Shown here piece by piece: positions 54,269 to 64,000 of a stretch of 64,000 nt of DNA (position 1 is the stretch's first letter; each line of letters opens with the position of its first letter). Origin of the DNA: Arthrobacter sp. zg-Y1171. GTDB taxonomy: Bacteria; Actinomycetota; Actinomycetes; Actinomycetales; Micrococcaceae. Location: assembly GCF_025244845.1 (NCBI RefSeq), contig NZ_CP104264.1, forward strand, positions 2,232,001 to 2,296,000. Reading direction: 5' to 3'. The position numbers were made by a program, and so were the translations under genes. The notes under the pieces were generated by a model. That model worked only from the letters and a program-made list of their open reading frames with translations, was not told the origin of the DNA and searched no databases.

Positions 54269-55615
54269 ATGAGCGAAAACGAGGACGTGCCCGTCCACGC
54301 GCCGCTCCCCGGCCCTGCGGACAAAAAACCGGCGGGCGGGAATGCCTCCGGCGGAAATACGCCCCGCACCCCTCTGCCCGGATTCCTTTCCACGGCTGCG
54401 GACCGAGTGCGCTACAGCCTGCGCCACGGCGTTCCCGGTGCCCGGCCGCGGCCGCGCTTCGAATTCCCGCCCGAGGACGCAGCCGGTCCGGAGATTACGG
54501 TCGACGACGACGTGCGGCTTCCCGATGAACGGCTCAGCGTCAGCGGCGGCGGGCAGGGGCATGACCCGGAGGGCGGGAGCCTGCGCGCCCACCCCATCTA
54601 CTTTGGTTTTATGCTCACGGTCGGCGTTGGCCTGGCCCTGCTGCTGTTCTTCGTCATCACCAATGTCGGCGAGCTGCTGGTCTGGATCGGCGCTGCCCTG
54701 TTCATTGCCCTGGGACTGGATCCGGTGGTCCGCTGGCTGGCCGCGCGGCGTATCCCCCGCCCCGCAGGCATCGCCCTCACCGTGCTGGTGCTCGCCGGCG
54801 TCGTCACGGCCTTCTTTGCGACGCTGATCCCCACCATCGTCAGCCAGTCGACGGAAATCATCGCCAAGGCTCCGGGCTACATCAACAACTTCCTTGCCTC
54901 GGATTTCTTCGTCAACATCGACAAGCAGTTCCAGATCCGTGACCGCATCGAGCAGGAAGTCGGCAGCTTCTTCTCCAACAGCTCCGCCGTGGGCGGCATT
55001 TTCGGCGGGGTCCTCAGCGTGGGCACGGTGATTGCCAACGGCCTGTTCGGCGCCCTGATCATCCTGGTCCTGACCCTCTACTTCCTGGCTTCGCTGCCGT
55101 CGATGAAGAAGTGGGCCTACCGGCTTGCCCCGCGCAGCCGCCGCCGCCGGGTGGAGGCCCTCTCAGAGGAAATCACCGGCAGCGTCGGCAACTACGTGAT
55201 CGGCCAGGGCCTGGTCGCATTGCTGGACGCCACCTACGCCTTCATCGTGATGACCATCACCGGCGTGCCGTTCTCGGTGCTGCTGGCCTTCCTGGTGGCG
55301 CTGCTGGCCTTCATCCCGCTGGTGGGCCCGCCCATAGCGCTGGTGCTGGTCTCGCTGGTGGCCCTGACCGAGGGCTGGCAGACGGCTGTGGTCTTCGCCA
55401 TCCTCTACATGGCCTACCTGCAGTTCGAGGCGTATTTTGTCTCCCCGCGCGTGATGCAGCGGGCCGTGGCAGTGCCCGGCGCCGTCGCCGTCATCGCCGT
55501 GATTGCCGGCGGCAGCCTGCTCGGCGTGCTGGGGGCACTGATAGCCATCCCGACGGCGGCCGCCACCCTGCTGCTGCTCAAGGAAGTCTTCATCGCCCGG
55601 CAGGACCGGCAGTAG
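54269..55615 (+). CDS. AI-2E family transporter (PerM/YdbI-like permease)
   Basis: This 448-residue inner-membrane protein has about eight spans. A long polar N-terminus (about 105 residues, Pro/Gly/Asp-rich) precedes the first span. Family marks are GAALFIALGLDPVVRWLAARRIPRPAGIAL, the helix rich in polar residues (IVSQSTEIIAKAPGYINNFL) and LAFIPLVGPPIALVLVSLVAL. ATG at 54269 follows GAGGAGAAA; the frame runs upstream to 54149 but that segment is not conserved. The AI-2 exporter name is historical; the true substrate is not known. Confidence 0.9.
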   Translation: MSENEDVPVHAPLPGPADKKPAGGNASGGNTPRTPLPGFLSTAADRVRYSLRHGVPGARPRPRFEFPPEDAAGPEITVDDDVRLPDERLSVSGGGQGHDPEGGSLRAHPIYFGFMLTVGVGLALLLFFVITNVGELLVWIGAALFIALGLDPVVRWLAARRIPRPAGIALTVLVLAGVVTAFFATLIPTIVSQSTEIIAKAPGYINNFLASDFFVNIDKQFQIRDRIEQEVGSFFSNSSAVGGIFGGVLSVGTVIANGLFGALIILVLTLYFLASLPSMKKWAYRLAPRSRRRRVEALSEEITGSVGNYVIGQGLVALLDATYAFIVMTITGVPFSVLLAFLVALLAFIPLVGPPIALVLVSLVALTEGWQTAVVFAILYMAYLQFEAYFVSPRVMQRAVAVPGAVAVIAVIAGGSLLGVLGALIAIPTAAATLLLLKEVFIARQDRQ

Positions 55616-55619
55616 CCCG

Positions 55620-55973
55620 TCAGTACCTGCGGCGGATCCGCCAGCAGTGGTTGTGCCAGTGCCGGCGGCCCTCGACGGCGGTCTGGCGGCCCAGCAGCGA
55701 GTCTTCCTGCCACACCACCAGGTGCGCGGTTCCGGGCGGAATGACCTGCCCGCAGCCGGGGCACCGGTAGTCCTTTGCGGCGTTGCCGGCCGTGATCTGC
55801 CGCACCGACCATTCGCCGTCGGGACCGCTTTCACGGCGTGGAATACCGGCACGCGTGCGTTCCAAATCCCCCTCCGGCGGGGTGGACGCCCACTTGCGGC
55901 GGGCGTTCCGGCCGGCTGCGCTGCCGGCGGCAGGCGTGCGGCGGGGATGGTTCGAACGGGGCATAGAAGTCAT
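55620..55973 (-). CDS. Small basic protein with a zinc-ribbon-like CxxC...HxxxC, function unknown
   Basis: This is a 117-residue basic protein. The C-terminal half holds CPGCG and then HWHNHC, four or more likely metal ligands (YRCPGCGQVIPPGTAHLVVW; RRHWHNHCW). The N-terminal half is Arg/Pro-rich and likely disordered. Such proteins are common as hypothetical genes beside nucS in Micrococcaceae. ATG at 55973 is used; ATG at 55964 is an equally good alternative. It is divergent from nucS. Confidence 0.78.
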   Translation of the reverse strand: MTSMPRSNHPRRTPAAGSAAGRNARRKWASTPPEGDLERTRAGIPRRESGPDGEWSVRQITAGNAAKDYRCPGCGQVIPPGTAHLVVWQEDSLLGRQTAVEGRRHWHNHCWRIRRRY

Positions 55974-55992
55974 TTTGCCGCAGATGAGCCGG

Positions 55993-56004
55993 TAAAGTGC
56001 AACT
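55993..56004 (+). promoter_or_regulatory. -10 box for leaderless nucS
   Basis: TAAAGT (55993-55998), GCAACT, then GTG at 56005. No Shine-Dalgarno sequence precedes the start. Confidence 0.5.
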
Positions 56005-56700
56005 GTGCGTTTAGTAATAGCCCGCTGCTCCGTTGACTACGTCGGCCGCCTCCGTGCCCATCTGCCCCTGGCCGTAAGGCTGCTCATGGTGAAGGCCGAC
56101 GGTTCCGTCCTGATCCATTCCGACGGCGGATCCTACAAACCGCTGAACTGGATGAGCCCTCCGGCCACCATGCGCAGCGTGGAACCGGACGAGACGGACG
56201 CCGAAGCCGGCGTCACCGAAGTCTGGAACGTCCAAAGCGCGAAGACCGACGACCGCCTGATCATCAGCATCCACGAGCGGTTCTCCGATGTCTCCCATGA
56301 CCTCGGGACCGACCCGGGCCTCATCAAGGACGGCGTGGAAGCGGACCTGCAGCGCCTGCTGGCCGAACAGATCAACCGGTTGGGCGAAGGCCACACGCTG
56401 ATCCGCCGCGAATACATGACGGCCATCGGCCCCGTGGACATCCTGGCGCGCGACGCCACGGGCGCCACCGTGGCCGTGGAGCTGAAGCGCCGCGGAGACA
56501 TCGACGGCGTGGAGCAGCTGACCCGCTACCTGGAACTGCTCAACCGGGACCCGCTGCTGGCTCCGGTCCGCGGCATTTTCGCCGCGCAGCAGATCAAGCC
56601 CCAGGCCCGCGTGCTGGCCGAGGACCGCGGGATCACCTGCCTGACGCTCGACTACGACGCGATGCGCGGCGTGGATGACAGGGATTCCCGCCTCTTCTGA
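56005..56700 (+). CDS. nucS: Mismatch-specific endonuclease NucS (EndoMS)
   Basis: This 231-residue enzyme performs the non-canonical mismatch repair of actinobacteria that lack MutS/MutL, cutting both strands at G-T, G-G and T-T mismatches. The nuclease motif is seen as Asp145 in GPVDILARD and Glu159-x-Lys161 in AVELKRRG, preceded by LNWMSPP in the N-terminal DNA-binding domain. The C-terminus DDRDSRLF is the expected beta-clamp-binding tail. The start GTG at 56005 gives [12 protein letters not shown], the family N-terminus. Confidence 0.96.
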   Translation: MRLVIARCSVDYVGRLRAHLPLAVRLLMVKADGSVLIHSDGGSYKPLNWMSPPATMRSVEPDETDAEAGVTEVWNVQSAKTDDRLIISIHERFSDVSHDLGTDPGLIKDGVEADLQRLLAEQINRLGEGHTLIRREYMTAIGPVDILARDATGATVAVELKRRGDIDGVEQLTRYLELLNRDPLLAPVRGIFAAQQIKPQARVLAEDRGITCLTLDYDAMRGVDDRDSRLF

Positions 56701-56737
56701 GTCCCCCGCCCCGCTCCCGGCCGCCGGCCAACATGCC

Positions 56738-56749
56738 TAGAATCGGTGC
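56738..56749 (+). promoter_or_regulatory. -10 box for leaderless nagA
   Basis: TAGAAT (56738-56743), CGGTGC, then ATG at 56750. No ribosome site. Confidence 0.5.
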
Positions 56750-57967
56750 ATGAACCCCACAGCGCGCAGCCGGGACCGCGGCTACCTCCGAGGCAGCCTG
56801 CTGACTCCGGAGGAGCTGGTTCCCGACGGCGCACTCGCGTTTGTCGGGGACCGGATCACCTACGCCGGCCCGGCCGGCGGTTTTGACGACGCCGGGTGGC
56901 CGGAGCCCGCGCACCTGCCGGCCGGTTCGCTCATCCTCCCCGGACTCGTGGACCTGCACTGCCACGGCGCTGCGGGAAGCGATTTCACCACCTCCGACGC
57001 CGAGGGAATCCGGCGGGCAGCCGCCTTCCTGCATTCGGCGGGAACCACCACGCTGCTCGCCAGCACGGTTTCCGCGTCCCGTCAGGACATGCTCGCTGCC
57101 GCCGCCCGCCTAGCCGCCCTCGCGCGGGAAGGGCTCATTGCCGGAATCCATGCCGAAGGGCCGTTCCTGGCAGGGGAGCGCTGCGGTGCGCAGGACCCGA
57201 AGTTCCTGGTCCCGCCGGACCCCGGCTTCGTGGATGAGCTGCTTGCAGCCGCGGACAGCGAACTGGTCACCATGACCTATGCGCCTGAACTGCCCGGAGC
57301 GGATGACCTGGTGGACCGCCTGGTCCTGCACGGCGTGACGCCGTCGCTGGGGCATACCGCCGCTGCGGACCCAGTTGCTGCCGAGTCGCTGGAGTCCGCC
57401 CGGGACGAAATGGAAGAGGCCGGCTTCGGAGGTTATGCTCCCCGGCCCACAGTGACGCACCTGTTCAACGGCATGGACCCGCTGCACCACCGCTCCCCCG
57501 GCGCCGTTGCCGCGAGCCTGCGGGCCGCACGCAGCGGAGCGGCCGTGGTGGAGCTGATCGCCGACGGGGCGCATCTGGACCCCGCGCTGGTACGCACCGT
57601 CTTCGAGCTCGCAGGAGGCGCCAACGTGGCCCTCGTCAGTGACTCCATGGCGGCCACCGGCCTGGGCGACGGTACCTACCGGTTGGGGCCTGCCGACGTC
57701 GTGGTGGAGAACGGGACGGCCCGCCTGCCCGGCGGCACGCTGGCCGGCGGCACGGCCACCCTGCTCCAGTGCGTACGCACGGCTGTCGCTGCCGGTGTGC
57801 CGCTCGCGGACGCGGTGGGCGCGGCCACTGCGGTGCCCGCGGACGTGCTTCGGCTCGCCGATGAAGTCGGTGCCCTGCGCCGCGGCCTGCGGGCCGATGC
57901 CCTGGTGGTTTCAGCGGACCTGGAGCTGCACGCGGTCCTGCGCTGCGGAACGTGGCTGCCGCGGTAA
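56750..57967 (+). CDS. nagA: N-acetylglucosamine-6-phosphate deacetylase
   Basis: This 405-residue amidohydrolase recycles cell-wall or chitin GlcNAc-6-P to GlcN-6-P and acetate. Metal and catalytic motifs are VDLHCHGAAGSDF (His-x-His), the carboxylate in GIHAEGPFLAGERCGAQDP, His in LGHTAA, His in HLFNGMDPLHHRSPG, and Asp in VSDSMAATGLGDGTY. The Met at 56750 begins directly with the small beta-domain. A leaderless start is likely (-10 box 6 bases before). It is monocistronic; no NagB lies next to it. Confidence 0.94.
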   Translation: MNPTARSRDRGYLRGSLLTPEELVPDGALAFVGDRITYAGPAGGFDDAGWPEPAHLPAGSLILPGLVDLHCHGAAGSDFTTSDAEGIRRAAAFLHSAGTTTLLASTVSASRQDMLAAAARLAALAREGLIAGIHAEGPFLAGERCGAQDPKFLVPPDPGFVDELLAAADSELVTMTYAPELPGADDLVDRLVLHGVTPSLGHTAAADPVAAESLESARDEMEEAGFGGYAPRPTVTHLFNGMDPLHHRSPGAVAASLRAARSGAAVVELIADGAHLDPALVRTVFELAGGANVALVSDSMAATGLGDGTYRLGPADVVVENGTARLPGGTLAGGTATLLQCVRTAVAAGVPLADAVGAATAVPADVLRLADEVGALRRGLRADALVVSADLELHAVLRCGTWLPR

Positions 57968-58001
57968 AAAAGCACCCGAAAAAAGTTCTAAATATTTCGT
58001 T

Positions 58002-58199
58002 TTGAGCATTGACCAGGCATTTCGGTTATGCCACGCTGTTACCAAGTCTTTGTGTAGGTGTTTTTTCATGCTCGCAAGACCGTTGCGAGTGAGAAGCTCC
58101 TCAAGGAACTGCTGAACGGCAAGAACTTGGGCTTTCTTGCTTCAGTAACATATCCGGCACGGACCGTGCAGGTAAGTTCCACATTATGAGGAGAAACAA
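58002..58199 (+). promoter_or_regulatory. Promoter and long structured leader of the cold-shock gene
   Basis: TTGAGC (58002-58007) and TTATGC (58026-58031) are a possible -35/-10 with an 18-base spacer, downstream of an A/T-rich stretch (57966-58000). The leader of about 150 bases holds a T6 run (58061-58066), a stem CTCGCAA/TTGCGAG (58071-58089) and GAGGAG before the ATG. Long leaders are usual for cspA-type genes, whose translation responds to temperature. Confidence 0.5.
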
Positions 58200-58403
58200 A
58201 TGGCTCAGGGTACCGTCAAATGGTTTAACGCCGAAAAGGGCTTCGGCTTCATCACTCCGGACGACTCAGACGGCGATGTCTTCGTCCACTACTCCGAAAT
58301 CCAGACCAACGGATTCAAGACCCTCGACGAAAACCAGCGTGTTTCCTTCGAGATCGGCCAGGGCGCCAAGGGCCCCCAGGCCACCGGCGTTACCGCCCTC
58401 TAG
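58200..58403 (+). CDS. cspA: Cold-shock protein (CspA family)
   Basis: This 67-residue single cold-shock domain protein binds single-stranded RNA/DNA and melts mRNA structure. RNP1 KGFGFIT and RNP2 VFVHYSEI are intact (K-G-F-G-F at about 15-19; V-F-V-H at about 29-32). The start [18 protein letters not shown] is standard. The ATG at 58200 follows GAGGAG. A strong terminator follows. The G-A-K-G-P-Q-A ending is the usual loop. Confidence 0.97.
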   Translation: MAQGTVKWFNAEKGFGFITPDDSDGDVFVHYSEIQTNGFKTLDENQRVSFEIGQGAKGPQATGVTAL

Positions 58404-58426
58404 GGTTTAACACTTTTCCGCAGGGA

Positions 58427-58468
58427 AACAAGGAAAGCCCCCGGCACATGCCGGGGGCTTTCCTTGTT
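58427..58468. terminator. Intrinsic terminator between cspA and murA
   Basis: A 19-bp stem AACAAGGAAAGCCCCCGGC / GCCGGGGGCTTTCCTTGTT with an ACAT loop, followed by T's on the + strand. It can work for both convergent genes. Confidence 0.92.
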
Positions 58469-58497
58469 TTCCATTGGTTTATTTACCCACCGCTTAC

Positions 58498-59763
58498 TTA
58501 CCCGCGGCGGCGGACTACGTTCGCACCAAGGCTCCGCAGATTCTCCATGAATCTTTCATACCCGCGGTCAATATGGTCCACGCCCCGCACTTCCGTGGTT
58601 CCGTCGGCAGCCAGGCCTGCTATGACAAGGGCAGCGCCGGCCCGGATGTCATTGGCCACCACCGGTGCGCCGGACAGCAGCTCGACACCCTGGATCAGGG
58701 CGTGGTGTCCGTCGAGCCGGACCACGGCTCCGAGCCGCGCCAGTTCGGACGTGAAGCCCCAGCGGGCCTCGAAAACATTCTCGGTGACCATGCCCGAACC
58801 GTTCGCGACGGCGTTGAGGGCCACCACGAAGGGCTGCAGATCGGTGGGGAATCCGGGATACGGCAGGGTGGACACGTTGATGGGCTCCGGGCGGGCCGGT
58901 CCCTTCACCGTGAAGCCGTCCTCCCCCGTGCTGACTTCGCAGCCCGCCTGGGTGAGTTTGTCCAGGACCACTGCCAGGGCTGATGCATCCGCCGAGCGCA
59001 CCTCGATCTCGCCGCCGGTGATCGCTGCCGCGAAGGCCCAGGTGCCGGCGACAATCCGGTCCGGCACCACACGGTGTTCCACCGGGTGCAGTTCCCGGAC
59101 CCCGTCGATGATGAGCGTGTTGGTGCCCACGCCGCTGATCTGGGCCCCCATGCTGTTGAGCATGCGGGCAATGTCGGTGATTTCCGGCTCCCGGGCGGCG
59201 TTATCGATCACCGTGCGTCCGCGGGCCAGGGTGGCGGCCATCATGAGGTTTTCGGTGGCGCCCACGGAGGGAAAGTCCAGGATATGGTCCGCTCCGTGCA
59301 GGCCTTCCGGGACGGAGGCAACCAGGTACCCGTGATCGATGCCGATCTCGGCGCCCATAAGTTCCAGTCCGGCGCGGTGCATGTCCAGTCCGCGGGAGCC
59401 GATGGCGTCTCCGCCCGGCAGCGCCACCTCTGCCCGCCGGCAACGGGCCACCAGCGGTCCCAGCACGGAGATGGAGGCCCGCATGGCGCGGACGAGGTCA
59501 TAGTCCGCCTGGTGGCCCAGCTCCTGCGGGACGTCCACGGCCACGGAGGCGGCGTCGACGTCGTAATCCACCGAACATCCCAGCCGGCGCAGCAGCTCCG
59601 CCATGATCCAGACATCCTGGATGTTGGGGACATTCGCGATGACGGACCGGCCCTGCGCAAGCAGCGTTGCCGCCATCAGCTTCAGGACGCTGTTCTTGGC
59701 ACCCGGGACAGTAACGGCTCCGCGAAGGGTGGACGGGCCGGTAACAACAATGACGTCTTCCAT
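58498..59763 (-). CDS. murA: UDP-N-acetylglucosamine 1-carboxyvinyltransferase with Asp in place of active-site Cys
   Basis: This 421-residue enzyme performs the first committed step of peptidoglycan synthesis, adding enolpyruvate from PEP to UDP-GlcNAc. It has [10 protein letters not shown] (Lys23), [13 protein letters not shown] (Arg96) and the active-site loop [13 protein letters not shown]. The loop Cys (115 in E. coli) is replaced by Asp119, as in Mycobacterium tuberculosis, where this confers resistance to fosfomycin. ATG at 59763 begins [11 protein letters not shown]; it lies 6 bases after TACTAT, and the GGAG there is too near to be a ribosome site. Longer frame to 59814 is not conserved. 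Confidence 0.96.
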   Translation of the reverse strand: MEDVIVVTGPSTLRGAVTVPGAKNSVLKLMAATLLAQGRSVIANVPNIQDVWIMAELLRRLGCSVDYDVDAASVAVDVPQELGHQADYDLVRAMRASISVLGPLVARCRRAEVALPGGDAIGSRGLDMHRAGLELMGAEIGIDHGYLVASVPEGLHGADHILDFPSVGATENLMMAATLARGRTVIDNAAREPEITDIARMLNSMGAQISGVGTNTLIIDGVRELHPVEHRVVPDRIVAGTWAFAAAITGGEIEVRSADASALAVVLDKLTQAGCEVSTGEDGFTVKGPARPEPINVSTLPYPGFPTDLQPFVVALNAVANGSGMVTENVFEARWGFTSELARLGAVVRLDGHHALIQGVELLSGAPVVANDIRAGAALVIAGLAADGTTEVRGVDHIDRGYERFMENLRSLGANVVRRRG

Positions 59764-59775
59764 TACTCCATAGTA
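59764..59775 (-). promoter_or_regulatory. -10 box for leaderless murA
   Basis: On the minus strand, TACTAT (59775-59770), GGAGTA, then ATG at 59763. Confidence 0.5.
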
Positions 59776-59803
59776 GGGGCCGGGGCAGGCTCCAAAGGGC
59801 AGC

Positions 59804-59835
59804 AAAAAAGGCACAGGGGGAATTCCCTGTGCCTT
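59804..59835 (-). terminator. Terminator of the ATP synthase-DUF2550 operon
   Basis: On the minus strand, AAGGCACAGGG / CCCTGTGCCTT (59835-59808) around a 6-base loop is followed by a six-T run (59809-59804). It sits 35 bases beyond the DUF2550 stop and before the murA promoter. Confidence 0.92.
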
Positions 59836-59869
59836 CTAAGCAGAGCTTGTTTACTGTCCGGCCCGGCGC

Positions 59870-60298
59870 CTAGCGCCAGGTACCGATGCCGACCACGGGG
59901 CCGGCTTCCACCCATGAAGACAGGCCCGTATAGGCCTCGTACTTCATGGCCACCAGGATGGTACTGCCCTGGTAGTTCAAGCTGACGACGACGGCGCCGG
60001 GCTGGATACGGGCACGCTCGGCTTCAGTGGGCTCCCGCCAGCCGGCCATTTCCAGTGAACTGCGCAGGAAACGGTACGGCGGACGCGGACTCAGCGAGAC
60101 CAGGCGCAGCCATTCCAGATGGGTGTCCGTATAACGGCAAACCCCCATCCGCCACCCCGCAGGGGGGAGGCAGATGGAGGCATCGAAGGTCCCCAGGGCG
60201 CGCCGCAGCTGGCTGCGGCGCACCCCGAAGAGCACTACTGCAAGGACAAGCAGCCCAAAAAGGGCGGCCAACGCAATGAACACATAGGAGCTGTCCAT
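59870..60298 (-). CDS. DUF2550 membrane protein
   Basis: This 142-residue protein has one N-terminal membrane span (VFIALAALFGLLVLAVVLFGV) followed by a cytosolic domain. It carries the DUF2550 marks FDASICLPPAGWRMGVCRYTDTHLEWLRLVSLSPRPPYRF. In actinobacteria it is nearly always the gene after atpC (Rv1312 in M. tuberculosis), as here, but its role in ATP synthase, if any, is unknown. It starts 9 bases after the atpC stop, on the same message. Confidence 0.9.
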   Translation of the reverse strand: MDSSYVFIALAALFGLLVLAVVLFGVRRSQLRRALGTFDASICLPPAGWRMGVCRYTDTHLEWLRLVSLSPRPPYRFLRSSLEMAGWREPTEAERARIQPGAVVVSLNYQGSTILVAMKYEAYTGLSSWVEAGPVVGIGTWR

Positions 60299-60307
60299 CG
60301 GAAGGAG

Positions 60308-60601
60308 TCAGCGGGTCCCGGCGGTTGCTTCGTTGGTCACCTTGGCATTGTCGGCCACGATGACCACCCGGTTGTTGTCCACGGAGAAGAATCCTCCGTC
60401 AACGCTTACCTCAATGCGGGAACCGGACACCGGTTCGATGGCCAGTCCGCCCTCTGCCAGGATGGCCAGCACCGGTGAGTGCCCGGGAAGGATCCCGATC
60501 TCGCCGTCGCTGGTGCGGGCCTTGACCATCTTTGCCGCTCCCGACCACACGAAGTGGTCGGCAGCAACAATCTCAACTTCGAGTTCAGCAGCGTCCGCCA
60601 T
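60308..60601 (-). CDS. atpC: ATP synthase subunit epsilon
   Basis: This 97-residue subunit of the F1 stalk couples rotation and inhibits ATP hydrolysis. It shows ELEVEIVAADHFVWSGAAKMVKARTSDGEIGILPGHSPVLAILAEGGLAIEP and the end FFSVDNNRVVIVADNAK. The C-terminal helical hairpin of E. coli epsilon (about 45 residues) is absent or very short, as in several actinobacteria. ATG at 60601 is 5 bases after the atpD stop; an upstream Met at 60640 is within atpD. Confidence 0.95.
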   Translation of the reverse strand: MADAAELEVEIVAADHFVWSGAAKMVKARTSDGEIGILPGHSPVLAILAEGGLAIEPVSGSRIEVSVDGGFFSVDNNRVVIVADNAKVTNEATAGTR

Positions 60602-60606
60602 GGGGC

Positions 60607-62088
<1,482 letters not shown>

Positions 62089-62147
62089 TTAGATGGCGTG
62101 TGGACTAAGTTTTTTATGCGTTGGAACTTATCTTCGAGCGGGGCAGG

Positions 62148-63041
62148 CTAAGAGGCGCTGAGCGCGTCCGCACCGGCTACGATCTCGGAAAGTTCCTGGG
62201 TGATTTCGGCCTGACGGGCGTTGTTGCGAAGTCGCGTGTACTTCTTGATCAGGTCCGTGGCGTTGTCCCCTGCGGCCTTCATGGCGCGCTGGCGGGCAGC
62301 AAGCTCGGAAGCGGCGGCCTGGAGCATGGCTGCGAAGATGCGCGACTCGATGTAGCGCGGCAGCAGTGCGTCCAGGACCTTTTCCGGCTCGGGCTCGTAT
62401 TCGTAGAGAGGCAGGAACTCAGCGTCAGACTGGGCTTCTTCCTCCACTACCTCCAGCGGCAGCAGTCGGATGACCGCAGGTTCCTGAATAACCATGGACT
62501 TGAAGCGCGTGTAGACGATGTGGATTTCGTCCACGCCGCCGTCTTCGTAGGCCGTGTTGAAGTCATCGAGGAGTGCCTTGCCGATTTCTCGGGCTGTTTC
62601 GAACTCGGGTGCGTCGGTACCGCCGGTCCAGACACGTTCCACTGAACGGTTCCGGAATTCGTAGTACGCCTGCGCCTTGCGTCCAACAAGGTAGGTCTTA
62701 ACTTCCTTGCCCTCGTCACGGAGCAATTCATTGAGTGCTTCGCCCTGCTTGAGGACACCGGCGGAGTACGATCCGGCAAGACCGCGGTCGGAGGTCATGA
62801 TGACCACGGCTGCGCGCCGGATCTGCTCCGGTTCGGTGGTCAGCGGATGATCGATCTCCGACTGGGATGCCACAGCAGAAACGGCACGGGTGATCGCATT
62901 GGAGTAAGGCAGTGACGCAGCCACACGGGTGCGCGCCTTTCCAATGCGAGAGGCAGCAATCAGCTCCATCGCCTTGAAGATCTTCTGCATCGACGTTGTC
63001 GACGCGATCTTCTGGCGGTAGACCCGAATTTGGGCTCCCAT
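62148..63041 (-). CDS. atpG: ATP synthase subunit gamma
   Basis: This 297-residue rotor shaft of F1 has N-terminal helix [39 protein letters not shown], middle [17 protein letters not shown] and C-terminal helix [51 protein letters not shown]. It is followed, after 77 bases, by atpD. The Glu-rich segment [22 protein letters not shown] is longer than in E. coli and typical of actinobacteria. Confidence 0.97.
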   Translation of the reverse strand: MGAQIRVYRQKIASTTSMQKIFKAMELIAASRIGKARTRVAASLPYSNAITRAVSAVASQSEIDHPLTTEPEQIRRAAVVIMTSDRGLAGSYSAGVLKQGEALNELLRDEGKEVKTYLVGRKAQAYYEFRNRSVERVWTGGTDAPEFETAREIGKALLDDFNTAYEDGGVDEIHIVYTRFKSMVIQEPAVIRLLPLEVVEEEAQSDAEFLPLYEYEPEPEKVLDALLPRYIESRIFAAMLQAAASELAARQRAMKAAGDNATDLIKKYTRLRNNARQAEITQELSEIVAGADALSAS

Positions 63042-63140
63042 ACTCTTCCTTTCAGTTCCTGGCGTTGAAGCCAGGGGCTAAGGCAATGGCCATGGGTTCC
63101 GCTGCCGGGCACACGGCCCGGCAGCGGAACTCCAAAACCG

Positions 63141-64000
63141 CTAGCGCTTCTGCTTGACGATCTTTTCCTGGTCTACGGCATCCTCGTCCAAGGCCGAGGT
63201 AGCTTCGTTGCCGGCGGCGACCATGCGGTCGTCACCTTCGCCGAAGAAACCCTGCTTGAACTTGGTGATGAGGCTCTTCATCTCATCAACCGTGGAATCC
63301 TCGAGCTTGTTCGTCTCGGCCAGGACGGTCATGACGGACGAGGAGTGGCGTACGTGTTCCAGGAACTCGGACTCGAAGCGGCGGACGTCCTCAACGGGGA
63401 CGTCATCCAGGTAGCCGTTGGTGCCCATCCAGATGGAGACAACCTGGTCTTCCACCGGGTACGGGGCGTACTGGCCCTGCTTGAGCAGTTCCATCAGGCG
63501 TGCACCGCGGGTCAGCTGCTGGCGGGAAGCCGCATCCAGGTCCGAGGCAAACATGGCGAATGCCTGCATGTCGCGGTACTGGGCCAGTTCCAGCTTCAAC
63601 GTACCGGAGACCTTCTTCATGGCCTTCTGCTGTGCAGCACCACCGACGCGCGAGACGGAGATACCGACGTCGACGGCGGGGCGCTGGTTGGCGTTGAAGA
63701 GGTCCGACTGGAGGAAGATCTGTCCGTCGGTGATGGAAATAACGTTGGTCGGGATGTAGGCCGAGACGTCATTTGCCTTGGTTTCGATGATCGGCAGGCC
63801 GGTCATCGAGCCGGCACCGAGCTCGTCGGAGAGCTTGGCGCAACGCTCCAGCAGGCGGGAGTGCAAGTAGAAGACGTCGCCGGGGTAGGCTTCGCGTCCC
63901 GGCGGGCGGCGCAGCAGCAGCGACACGGCGCGGTAGGCTTCAGCCTGCTTCGACAGATCATCAAAGATGATCAGGACGTGCTTGCCGCCGTACATCCAGT
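63141..64000 (-). CDS. atpA: ATP synthase subunit alpha, partial (5' part beyond the window)
   Basis: The C-terminal 286 or so residues of the non-catalytic F1 subunit are present. The frame is open to the window edge; the Met at 63995 is internal. Visible marks are [50 protein letters not shown], the Arg-finger segment [17 protein letters not shown], and the C-terminal [37 protein letters not shown]. The tail is Glu/Asp-rich (about 30 residues). 99 bases separate it from atpG. Confidence 0.97.
   Translation of the reverse strand, partial: WMYGGKHVLIIFDDLSKQAEAYRAVSLLLRRPPGREAYPGDVFYLHSRLLERCAKLSDELGAGSMTGLPIIETKANDVSAYIPTNVISITDGQIFLQSDLFNANQRPAVDVGISVSRVGGAAQQKAMKKVSGTLKLELAQYRDMQAFAMFASDLDAASRQQLTRGARLMELLKQGQYAPYPVEDQVVSIWMGTNGYLDDVPVEDVRRFESEFLEHVRHSSSVMTVLAETNKLEDSTVDEMKSLITKFKQGFFGEGDDRMVAAGNEATSALDEDAVDQEKIVKQKR

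Overview
The window is roughly two-thirds G+C, densely packed and apparently chromosomal. It looks like a high-GC actinobacterium of the Micrococcaceae (Arthrobacter-like). The reasons are the gene families and order (atpA-G-D-C followed by a DUF2550 gene, then murA, nucS and a YbbN-type thioredoxin; and rph-rdgB, an MBL hydrolase, murI, DUF2017, clpS, pncB), the MurA active-site Cys-to-Asp variant, NucS, a malate:quinone oxidoreductase, and frequent short-leader gene starts (TANNNT followed by 6-7 nt and ATG/GTG). No rRNA, CRISPR array, prophage, integrase or insertion sequence was seen. One tRNA gene (Leu, anticodon UAG) is present. The genus is an inference; no database search was possible.

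Layout. 1-604: end of a peroxiredoxin gene, then tRNA-Leu and its terminator. 803-8776: a peptide (family 5) ABC import locus with two substrate-binding lipoproteins, one permease pair, one fused two-domain ATPase and a TPR protein. 8881-13618: malate:quinone oxidoreductase and an RND-type exporter. 13813-17389: a DUF222/HNH (13E12-type) protein, a luciferase-like flavin monooxygenase and a MarR regulator. 17386-22433: an M20 peptidase-MFS operon and an Lrp regulator divergent from an amino acid permease. 22543-25796: a 2-oxoacid dehydrogenase operon whose E2 part is a lipoyl domain only, followed in frame after one TAG by an alpha/beta hydrolase. 25952-28609: Ser/Thr kinase with a large inverted repeat in its leader, a 56-residue acidic protein and an MFS exporter. 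28740-37210: SbcCD, aquaporin, a degenerate ADP-ribosylglycohydrolase-like protein, an exonuclease-BRCT protein and a DedA protein. 37306-45260: nucleotide, RNA, cell-wall and NAD housekeeping genes. 45338-57967: helicase, ABC-2 exporter, Old Yellow Enzyme, thioredoxin-TPR protein, membrane proteins, NucS and NagA. 58200-64000: cold-shock protein, MurA, DUF2550 and the 3' half of the ATP synthase operon.

How parts work together. The 803-8776 locus would import oligopeptides through shared permeases. The M20 peptidase, Lrp regulator and amino acid permease fit downstream use of peptides and amino acids, and the dehydrogenase operon fits oxidation of the resulting 2-oxoacids. PncB and PncA form a nicotinamide salvage pair. 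ClpS feeds N-degron substrates to ClpAP/ClpCP. SbcCD, NucS and the exonuclease-BRCT protein serve DNA repair. MurI and MurA supply peptidoglycan precursors, and NagA recycles GlcNAc-6-P. Most gene starts were chosen by Shine-Dalgarno spacing, overlap with the upstream stop, or a -10 box placed 6-7 nt before the start.
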